Assembly (NCBI RefSeq): GCF_002101775.1
Contig: NZ_LQPI01000044.1
Coordinates: 1-64,000 of the forward strand
Origin: Mycolicibacter nonchromogenicus
GTDB taxonomy: Bacteria > Actinomycetota > Actinomycetes > Mycobacteriales > Mycobacteriaceae
Direction: 5' to 3'
Length of the DNA: 64,000 nt
This document shows, in pieces, positions 56,940 to 64,000 of the stretch. Position 1 is the stretch's first letter. The number at the start of each line of letters is the position of its first letter. A program made the translations under genes and the position numbers. Below the pieces are notes generated by a model that worked only from the letters and a program-made list of their open reading frames with translations, did not search any database and was not told the DNA's origin.

Positions 56940-59900
56940 TCAGGACGAACTGAATTCCGCCGCCTTGACCGTCTCCCATTCCTCGTCGGCGATCAGGCCT
57001 CGCCAGTCGACCGGCAGGGAGTCCAGCGCGTCCTCGATGCACAGCCACACCGACTCCAGCGGCGAGGCGCCCGGGGCGGCGGCCGCGATCCGGCTCTCCA
57101 CGTCATAGTTCGGGGCGTGCGGTGCGTTGCTGAACGGTGCGAGCGCATTGATCGCATCCATCACGTACCGCCGCAGGTCCGCGTAGGGGCGGTCGCGCAG
57201 CTCCTCGGGCAGGATCGGCCTGCCGAAGATGTAGTCCTGTGCGGCATGGCCGTAGGGCACTTCGAGCTTGTGCGGCAGCGACTCCTCGGGCAGGCCACCG
57301 GCGAAGTACACCGGCACGATCGGCATCGACATCTCGATCGCCATGTCCAGCAGTGTCGACGTCAGCCGCTCGACCCGCTGGGCCGAACTCACGCTGCGGG
57401 TGCCGTCGGCGTGCACCATGACCGAGACGCCGCCGGCCGCAACCTCGCGCTTGAGCTCATCGATCAGACCGAAGAACTCCTGGGGTTGCCGCTGGTCGAA
57501 GTAGCGCAGATGGCCCAGTTGTTTGCCCGCCGCGGTATCGATCATCCGCAGAAGATTTCCGACCCAGCCCTTTTCGTGTTTGGCATGCCCGATGGTGACA
57601 ACCTTCGTACCGGTCAGCCACGATCCGACGGTGGTGCCCAGCAGCGATTCGATCTGCACCTGATGATTGGCCAGCAGCATCACCGGCCGGCCGTGCACAG
57701 CCGCAATCGCGGCCGGATCGGTGACCACGACGTGGCGTACGTAGCGCGACAGCACCGCGCCCAGGGCCAGCTCGCCGAACCACCCGTCCGGCATGCCCGC
57801 GCTCTGAGTCCACCAGGCCCGAACCGGCTCCCAGTCGGTCACCGATGCCGCGCTCGCGCGGCACGCTCCCGGCCCCAGCTTCTCCACGTCGACGGTGATG
57901 CGCTCCAGCGGCAGCGCCGGGCAGCTCACCTGACCGTCGACGATCTGGACCCGCTCGGGGTGGATGGCGTTGTGCACGGCGTCGGCGACCGCTTCCTTGG
58001 TCACGATGTCGACCATCAGCGAATCGCCTTGGCTGTCCGTGCCGTACACGGCCTGCAGAGTGCCCTTGAACCAGTCGAGGGTCGCCATCCGCGCCGTGTC
58101 GAGCTCGAGGACACCGCGCCCGAGCCGCTCGCTCAGTGACAGTCCCGGAACCGCCTGGCGGCGGCCCATGAATGCGCGTCGTTCGGGACCGCCGACCTCG
58201 GCCAACGGTCCCTTGCTCAACAGAAATTCGGCCATGCGGATGCGCGCCCATGGCTTTCCGGCAACGCTGAGCCACAGGTCGAAGGTCGGCATCCGCCCTT
58301 CGTCGTCGTCGAAACCCACGAATCGCGCGTCCACGTCCACGGTCCCCGTCACGGGTGTGTCGGAGTAGAACCGGGCCGAGAGGATGCGGCGCGGGAACCC
58401 GACGTCGGGGTCGCGGGCATCGGCGTACGACGCGGGATCGGCGGTGGCGGAGGTCCACACGCTCATCGCGGTGTGCGGCACGACGTGCAACGCGCCGTCC
58501 AGCAGTCCCGGCTGCAGTTCGCCGACCGGAACGCCACAGCGGTCGATGGCAAGCGTTCCGGTGGAGCCGTTGCGGCCGATCTGGGCGCCGTCGGTCAGGG
58601 TCGCGAATGCCGGACCGTGAAACACCGTTCCGTCATAGGGGTCGGCGTAGGGCACCGCACCGTCCAAGGGGGCGGGCGGTTCGGGTTCACCGGCGTAGTC
58701 GACTGCGGTGAACACCACGGCGTGAGCGTGAATCTCCCAGCGGGACAACTCCGCTCGTGGGGCATCGCGCCACACCTCGAGCCGGCCCTGGAACTGACCG
58801 GCCTGCGTCTGCTCCAGAACCACCCGCAGCTGCTTCGGGGAGTCGACCACGACCCACCGGACCATCTGGACATCGGTGATCTCGACCACCTTGGCTCCCC
58901 CGGAAGCCCGGACCGCCGCCTGGGCGAACAGGTCCATCACCGACATCATCGGCAGCGAGGGGATGACATAGGTCGGGCAGTGATCGACGATCCAGGCGTC
59001 CTTGGCCGGATCGAGGGTGACCTCCATCGTCGTGGTCTGACCCGCAGGGGCTGAGATCGCCGCGGGCGCGGGGGCCGTCGCGGGCGTCGTGCTGACACCG
59101 GCATCGGCCGGGGACAACTGCTCCCCGGTGCCGGCGACGATGCGCATGCCCAGGTTGCTGGCGGAATAGATGCGCTTGTTGTCCACCCACAGCGATGCCT
59201 CGGCCACCGCGAGGATCCCGGCGTCTTCGCGAACGATCCGGGTGATCTCCACCTGCCCGACGATCTGCTTGTTGGTGGGGATGATCTGGCCGCGGTACCG
59301 CCACGTCATGGCGTCGTGCAGGGCGGCCGGCTCGAAGCGGGCCGCCGGGCCGGCCTCTTTGCCGAGTCCGAGGTCCAGCATCCCGAACTGCAGTATCTGC
59401 AACAACATCTCGATGCCCAAAGAACCCGGTTGGACCGGATCCTGGAAGAAGTGCGCCTTGAAGTACCACTCGGCGGGGTTGACGTCTTTGACGCCGCGCC
59501 ACTGCCCCAGTCCGGCGGCGCCGCCGGTCGCCCAGCGGCCGGTCACCCGATCCACCATCAGCAGCATCGGGTCCGCCAACCGCGCTCCGGCGCCGAAGAA
59601 CTCGGCGGGCTGGGTGGTCAGGTCGACCACCGGAGCCTCGCAGGGCTGCGCCAGTGCGGCACGCTGTTCGTCGCTGACGGGCAGACCCACCTGGTTCTGC
59701 AGCGCTTCGCGTTTGAAGTAGCCGAATACGGTGTCAAAGGTGTAGACCGGTCCGTCGTCGGCGGTGATCTCCCCGTCGAAGCCGACGATGATGGTGCCGG
59801 CGGCCTTGGCCAGGCTCTTCAGCTTCACCTTGATCCGCAGCGTTCCCGTCGCCGGGGTCACCTCACGGTGTTGAGTGCCGGTCCCGTCCAGGTTGCGGAA

Positions 59901-62900
59901 GAACAGGTCCGCCTCGCCGTCCAGCGGGCAACCGACGTAACTGGCCAGCCAGCCGCAGGGCTGCAGCGCGACTTCCATGAGCACCGCGTTGGGCATGGTC
60001 TCATTGCCGTTGGCGGCACCGTTCTCGGCGAAATACCAGGCGTCGGAGGGGACGTCGTATTCCACGACCACCTCGGCGCCGGCCTTCATCACACCGGTCT
60101 CACCGGACAGCTCGGCGACCCGGGACATGAAGTGATACGGCGGGCCGGGCAACCGCGCCGCCTTGCGGTGGGAGTCGAACTTCTCGAACAGCGGCCCGAA
60201 CGCCATGGACGGCTTGGCGATCGCGCTGGCCAGCATCGCCTGGTAGTCGTAGCGGAACCCGTTGACCTCGGCGACCGGTTTGGGCTCGACGTAGCCTTCG
60301 AGCTCTTTGGCGCCGGTGTCCATCGGCCATCCCGGTGACAGCTTCAGGCCCATCCGCTCGCAGTGGAACGCCGGCAGGCCGTCGACGGTGCAGAGCAGGT
60401 CGGCGAACAGCGTCGGCTCGGGTCCGGCGATGACCTCGCGAACGAACACCTCATAGACCACCTCGCGCGACTCTGGGGTGACCTGGCCCCGGCAGCGCAA
60501 CTTGTAGGTCTCGAAGGGCACCGGCTCGAAGCGCCAGCCGTCACAGTCGATCGTCATGCCCAGAGCGGTCATGTAGATCGCCATGGTCTGCATGTTCGCC
60601 TCGTACATCAGCGTTCCCGGCATGCACGGGTCGTTCTTGAAATGCCCTGCGAAGAAGCAGTTCTCCGGCGTCACGGGTGCGACCGCCCGCAGGTAGCCGC
60701 GGCCCCACGGCCCACCGGTGAGGTCCAGATCCGTGACCTCGTCGACGAAGAGCATGTCGCCGGCGTGGATGCGGGGAGTGCGCGTGTGGCTGGCCGCCCG
60801 TTCGAATCCCTCACCGAACGTCTGCCAGATGTCGCCGGAAGCCATCGCCTCCAGGTCGGCGCGCTGCAGCGAGGTGCGTGTCGTCTGCACCGGCGTCGGG
60901 TCCATCGGGCCGCTGACGGTCTGTTGCTCAGGGCGCCACAGGATCCCGCCGGATGCGGCCAGCTCCTCATCGGTGAAGAAACCGGCCTGGCCGTTGCGCA
61001 TCGACATCCGCTCGACGCCGTCGATCGTGCAGTCGTAGTGGAAGAAGAACAGTCGCACATCGCCTTGCCGGGCGTGACCGTCCACATGGATGTCGAAGCG
61101 CAGGGTGTCGCCGATCTCGGGCAGGCCACCCAGGTAGGTCACCTCGCAGCCGAGCAGCCGGTAGACCCGCTCGCCCTTGTTGAGCAGATCGGCGCCCATC
61201 CAGGAGATGAGCATCAGGTCGGCCTGTCCGCTTTCGATCATGATGCCGGCAGGCATCCGACCCTGCTGGAGCCACCAGGAGTCGGCGGTGACATCGGTTT
61301 CGGTCCACAGCGTTCCGGTGCCGAGGCGGGCCGGCTCGGCGTCGATGCCCAGCAGTCGATCCGCCAGCAGCAGCGGCGGTTCGGGCATCCGGACCTGTCG
61401 CAGGTATTGGTCCTGCTCGGCGAACGCCGGACCGAAGATCTCGGAGATGTTCCCCGAGGCGTGCACTCGCAGGCCGTCCTTGTCGAGCTGCAGACCCACC
61501 GGTTCACGCTTGACCGTCGGGGTGGGGACCACCTTGTCGGCCGGCTTGACGGGCTGGACAGCCCGGCTTGCCCCAGCGGGCAACGCCGTGGCGGCGGGGG
61601 TCGCCGGGGCAGCGGGGGTTGCGGCGGGCCGCGGCTCCGGTTGCGCGGGTGCCGGCGCGGCTACACCCAGCGGCAGCCGGGCCAGCGACTCCGCGACCGT
61701 TGCCAGAACCGGAGGCATCGGGAGTTGTGTTGGCATGTGTTGCTCCAGGTGATGAGGGGGGTTCGTTCCTGGCGCCGCGACGCGGGGTGGCAGCGCAACC
61801 GCGGGCAGGTGGGCGGGGAAGTTGAGCCGGATGGGTTTCCCGGTGGTGGTGGCTCCTGCCGGCGCGGTCAGTGCCGCGGCCACCGACCCGCCGGCCGACG
61901 ACACCAGCGTGACGTGTTGCCGCTGGCCGGCCATACCGGTGAGTTCGACGTCGACGCGCCGCTGCTCGGACGTCCAGGGCTCGCCGTCGGGCCATACCCC
62001 GAGGGCTCCGTAAAGCACGCCGGCGGCCACATGCAGCAGTCCCGAGGCGGCGTGCGCGTGACCCAACAGCGTCGAGAGGTTCACCGCCCCCGCAACGGTG
62101 CCCAGGTGCAGACACTCGGCGTCCACCTGCTGCTCGGGCAGCAGGGTCGCGTATACCGGGTCGCCGTCGCGGTGCGCGTCGGCGGCACGCTTGAGCACGA
62201 GAACGACGGCAGCGTCCGCGGGGGTCTGCTCGTCGGCGTGCAGCAACGCCCGCGCCGCCGCCTGATGAACCGGTTCGCAGCTCAGGTCCACCGCCCCGAC
62301 CACGGCTGCGTCGATCTCTCCCCGGCGCAACGCCCGCGCTGCCATCTCGAGGGCTGTGGTGCCCGAGAGCTGTTCTCGCGACACCGTGTAACTGGGTCCA
62401 CGCAGATCGAATTGACTGTTCAGGCGGTTCGCCACGATGTTGGGCATGGCTCCCACGACGCCCGCGGCGGTCCACTCCGCCACGACGCCGTCGCGGGCCG
62501 CGGCGAGCTGGTCGGGATCGTCGAAGTCATCCGCGAGGCGCCAGCGTTGCCCGAATCGGTTCACTTCGGCGTCGCAGCCCATCCCGACGACCACGCTGGT
62601 GGTGTCCTGCGGCAGGCGCTTGATCAGCTCGCCGATGTTGAGGGCGGCGCCGAGCAGGGCCAGTTGCTGGGGCTGGGTCTGTTTGAGATCGGCCGGCGGG
62701 AAGCGGGTCTGGGTCAGGTCCAGGCAGACCTGCGCCATGCGTGCGTCGCGGATCCCGTCCGGCGCCCCGGTGGGTATCGGCCGGCATGTCTGCAAGTGCT
62801 CGGCGACGGAGGCGGTGTCGTGTCCGTCGCCGACCAGGAGGCTCAGTCCGACGATCGCGATCTCCTGCTCGGGCCGCGGCGCGGGCACCGGTGCGGCCCG

Positions 62901-64000
62901 GGTTGGACCGTCGACCCATTCTTCGAGCAGCAGATGGGCATTGTTGCCGCCGAAGCCGAAGTTGTTCACCGCGGCGCGACGCGGGCCGTCGCTGTCCCAC
63001 GGCTCGGCTTCGGTGAGCAGCCGGAACGGGGAGTCGGCGATGAAGGGCAGCGGATCGTCGGCATGCAGGGTGGGGGGGCGTACCCCGGCACGCATCGCTG
63101 CGAGAACCTTGATGGCTCCCGCCGCGCCGGATGCCGTGATCGAGTGCCCCAGATTGGATTTCAGTGAACCGATGGGCACGTCGGTCATGCCGCCGAAGAT
63201 GCGCGCCATGCTCATCAGCTCGGTGAGGTCGCCGCGCGCCGTCCCGGTGGCGTGACATTCGATAAGGGAGATGTCGCGGGGCTCGAGACCGGCCATCTCG
63301 TAGGCCAGTCGCATCGCGCGTTCTTGGCCGTCCTGGGAGGGCACCAGAAATCCCTGTCCCCGACCGTCGTTGCTCAGGCCCACGCCCCGGATAACGCCCA
63401 GGATGGTGTCGCCGTCGGCGACCGCATCGTCAAGGCGCCGCAGCACCAGGATGGCGGCGCCCTCGGCGGGGACCAGCCCGTCCGCGCCGCTGTTGAACGG
63501 GCGCGAGCGTCCCGTTCGGCTCAGTGCCTGCAGGGCGGTGAAGCCGATGTGCAGCAACAGATCACTGGCGCCGTTGATGCCGCCGGCGAACATGACGTCC
63601 GCGGTGCCATCATGCAGCCGATCGCAGGCCAGCTTGATGGCGTACAGCGACGACGCGCAGGCGGCGTCAAGCGCGGCGGCGCCGCCGGTCAGGCCCAGTG
63701 CCTGCGCGATGAGATGCGCCGGCAGCCCGGACATGAAGCGGCTGCGCCAGTCGATCCCCGATTCTTCTCCCCGCCAGACCATTTCGGCGAGGTCGGTCAT
63801 CTTTCTGGTCGGGTAGCTCAGGTTGCCCAGAACGATCCCGGCCGAACCCGGGACCTCGCCTGCCCGCCATCCCGCACTGTTGAGAGCCTGCCTGGCCGCC
63901 TCGATGCCCCACCGGTAGAGCGGGTCGAGTCCGACGAGATCGTCCGCGTCGAGCAACAGGCCGCGGGGGTCGAATACGTCGTCGAAGCCGCGGACGTAGC
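56940..64000 (-). CDS. PUFA synthase-like megasynthase (Pfa3/PfaC type) with terminal PlsC/AGPAT domain, 5' end off window
   Basis: The frame runs to the right edge without a start, so the N-terminus is missing; at least 2,352 residues. Numbering from codon 63956: ketosynthase at 1-350 (Cys100 in DAACASSL, His235, His271); chain-length-factor-like ketosynthase at 365-700 (active Cys replaced by Gln529); Pro/Ala linker to 820; FabA-type dehydratases at 825-1210 (His1105 in GHFKNDPCMPG) and 1235-1605 (His1502 in AHFFQDPVQPG); PKS-type dehydratase at 1645-1925 (His1659, Asp1820); PlsC/AGPAT at 2085-2280 (NHQVQIES, HADGTRS). No ACP, AT, KR or ER motif was found. This is the order of the last subunit of polyunsaturated fatty acid synthases, closest to the myxobacterial Pfa3 form that also ends in AGPAT. 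Partners are expected beyond base 64000. Confidence 0.88.
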   Translation of the reverse strand, partial: YVRGFDDVFDPRGLLLDADDLVGLDPLYRWGIEAARQALNSAGWRAGEVPGSAGIVLGNLSYPTRKMTDLAEMVWRGEESGIDWRSRFMSGLPAHLIAQALGLTGGAAALDAACASSLYAIKLACDRLHDGTADVMFAGGINGASDLLLHIGFTALQALSRTGRSRPFNSGADGLVPAEGAAILVLRRLDDAVADGDTILGVIRGVGLSNDGRGQGFLVPSQDGQERAMRLAYEMAGLEPRDISLIECHATGTARGDLTELMSMARIFGGMTDVPIGSLKSNLGHSITASGAAGAIKVLAAMRAGVRPPTLHADDPLPFIADSPFRLLTEAEPWDSDGPRRAAVNNFGFGGNNAHLLLEEWVDGPTRAAPVPAPRPEQEIAIVGLSLLVGDGHDTASVAEHLQTCRPIPTGAPDGIRDARMAQVCLDLTQTRFPPADLKQTQPQQLALLGAALNIGELIKRLPQDTTSVVVGMGCDAEVNRFGQRWRLADDFDDPDQLAAARDGVVAEWTAAGVVGAMPNIVANRLNSQFDLRGPSYTVSREQLSGTTALEMAARALRRGEIDAAVVGAVDLSCEPVHQAAARALLHADEQTPADAAVVLVLKRAADAHRDGDPVYATLLPEQQVDAECLHLGTVAGAVNLSTLLGHAHAASGLLHVAAGVLYGALGVWPDGEPWTSEQRRVDVELTGMAGQRQHVTLVSSAGGSVAAALTAPAGATTTGKPIRLNFPAHLPAVALPPRVAAPGTNPPHHLEQHMPTQLPMPPVLATVAESLARLPLGVAAPAPAQPEPRPAATPAAPATPAATALPAGASRAVQPVKPADKVVPTPTVKREPVGLQLDKDGLRVHASGNISEIFGPAFAEQDQYLRQVRMPEPPLLLADRLLGIDAEPARLGTGTLWTETDVTADSWWLQQGRMPAGIMIESGQADLMLISWMGADLLNKGERVYRLLGCEVTYLGGLPEIGDTLRFDIHVDGHARQGDVRLFFFHYDCTIDGVERMSMRNGQAGFFTDEELAASGGILWRPEQQTVSGPMDPTPVQTTRTSLQRADLEAMASGDIWQTFGEGFERAASHTRTPRIHAGDMLFVDEVTDLDLTGGPWGRGYLRAVAPVTPENCFFAGHFKNDPCMPGTLMYEANMQTMAIYMTALGMTIDCDGWRFEPVPFETYKLRCRGQVTPESREVVYEVFVREVIAGPEPTLFADLLCTVDGLPAFHCERMGLKLSPGWPMDTGAKELEGYVEPKPVAEVNGFRYDYQAMLASAIAKPSMAFGPLFEKFDSHRKAARLPGPPYHFMSRVAELSGETGVMKAGAEVVVEYDVPSDAWYFAENGAANGNETMPNAVLMEVALQPCGWLASYVGCPLDGEADLFFRNLDGTGTQHREVTPATGTLRIKVKLKSLAKAAGTIIVGFDGEITADDGPVYTFDTVFGYFKREALQNQVGLPVSDEQRAALAQPCEAPVVDLTTQPAEFFGAGARLADPMLLMVDRVTGRWATGGAAGLGQWRGVKDVNPAEWYFKAHFFQDPVQPGSLGIEMLLQILQFGMLDLGLGKEAGPAARFEPAALHDAMTWRYRGQIIPTNKQIVGQVEITRIVREDAGILAVAEASLWVDNKRIYSASNLGMRIVAGTGEQLSPADAGVSTTPATAPAPAAISAPAGQTTTMEVTLDPAKDAWIVDHCPTYVIPSLPMMSVMDLFAQAAVRASGGAKVVEITDVQMVRWVVVDSPKQLRVVLEQTQAGQFQGRLEVWRDAPRAELSRWEIHAHAVVFTAVDYAGEPEPPAPLDGAVPYADPYDGTVFHGPAFATLTDGAQIGRNGSTGTLAIDRCGVPVGELQPGLLDGALHVVPHTAMSVWTSATADPASYADARDPDVGFPRRILSARFYSDTPVTGTVDVDARFVGFDDDEGRMPTFDLWLSVAGKPWARIRMAEFLLSKGPLAEVGGPERRAFMGRRQAVPGLSLSERLGRGVLELDTARMATLDWFKGTLQAVYGTDSQGDSLMVDIVTKEAVADAVHNAIHPERVQIVDGQVSCPALPLERITVDVEKLGPGACRASAASVTDWEPVRAWWTQSAGMPDGWFGELALGAVLSRYVRHVVVTDPAAIAAVHGRPVMLLANHQVQIESLLGTTVGSWLTGTKVVTIGHAKHEKGWVGNLLRMIDTAAGKQLGHLRYFDQRQPQEFFGLIDELKREVAAGGVSVMVHADGTRSVSSAQRVERLTSTLLDMAIEMSMPIVPVYFAGGLPEESLPHKLEVPYGHAAQDYIFGRPILPEELRDRPYADLRRYVMDAINALAPFSNAPHAPNYDVESRIAAAAPGASPLESVWLCIEDALDSLPVDWRGLIADEEWETVKAAEFSSS

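Noticed and set aside
60363..63167. 934-codon plus-strand frame opposite the megasynthase
   Set aside because: Runs antisense to KS, CLF and DH domains with intact motifs; composition (Arg, Gly, His) is that of a shadow frame.

Overview
The window is chromosomal DNA of a mycobacterium (family Mycobacteriaceae), high in G+C and densely coding. The evidence is an antigen 85C mycolyltransferase, two PPE-SVP proteins, two MmpS/MmpL pairs, mycobacterial-type carboxylic acid reductase, HtdZ, FusA2 and an LdtMt1-like L,D-transpeptidase. The order htdZ - fbpC - pepA - fusA2 - ldt - Rv0111-like acyltransferase - Rv0110-like rhomboid follows M. tuberculosis Rv0130 to Rv0110 in one consistent orientation, with insertions. 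No tRNA, rRNA, CRISPR array or insertion sequence was seen.

Layout. 1-9.6 kb: cell-envelope and housekeeping genes (MinD/EspI-like ATPase, htdZ with a CoA-transferase, fbpC, a DUF1275 membrane protein, pepA, fusA2, a DUF2231 membrane protein, an L,D-transpeptidase). 9.6-10 kb: two candidate tiny ORFs with good ribosome sites. 10-17 kb: carboxylic acid reductase, an OafA-type acyltransferase and a rhomboid protease. 17-25 kb: methyltransferase, small secreted proteins, a TetR regulator with nearby palindromes, a frameshifted mycothiol-dependent isomerase-like gene, an MMPL transporter, aldehyde dehydrogenase, SDR and SRPBCC genes. 25-34 kb: two MmpS/MmpL operons, each with a TetR regulator and a candidate operator. 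34-40.4 kb: cydABDC (cytochrome bd oxidase and its ABC assembly transporter). 40.4-46 kb: a fused HadA/HadB-like hydratase, then PPE - PPE - SbtA-type bicarbonate transporter - DUF732 secreted protein.

46-55.7 kb looks like a lipid-catabolic island: an acyl-CoA dehydrogenase pair, an NTF2-like protein, two F420-dependent LLM oxidoreductases, two SDRs, a TesB thioesterase and a TetR regulator with a candidate 20-bp operator. Two Tat-exported DUF1906 (Rv2525c-like) paralogues lie in and beside it.

The most striking locus is at the right edge (56.9-64 kb, cut by the window). It encodes a minus-strand megasynthase of at least 2,350 residues with the order ketosynthase, chain-length-factor-like ketosynthase (active Cys replaced by Gln), two FabA-type double-hotdog dehydratases, a PKS-type dehydratase and a C-terminal PlsC/AGPAT acyltransferase. 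This is the layout of the third subunit (Pfa3/PfaC) of polyunsaturated fatty acid synthases, most like the myxobacterial type with its terminal acyltransferase. It has no visible ACP, AT, KR or ER, so partner subunits are expected upstream, beyond base 64000. A 28-codon single-membrane-segment ORF follows it. The product and role in a mycobacterium are unknown from this sequence.
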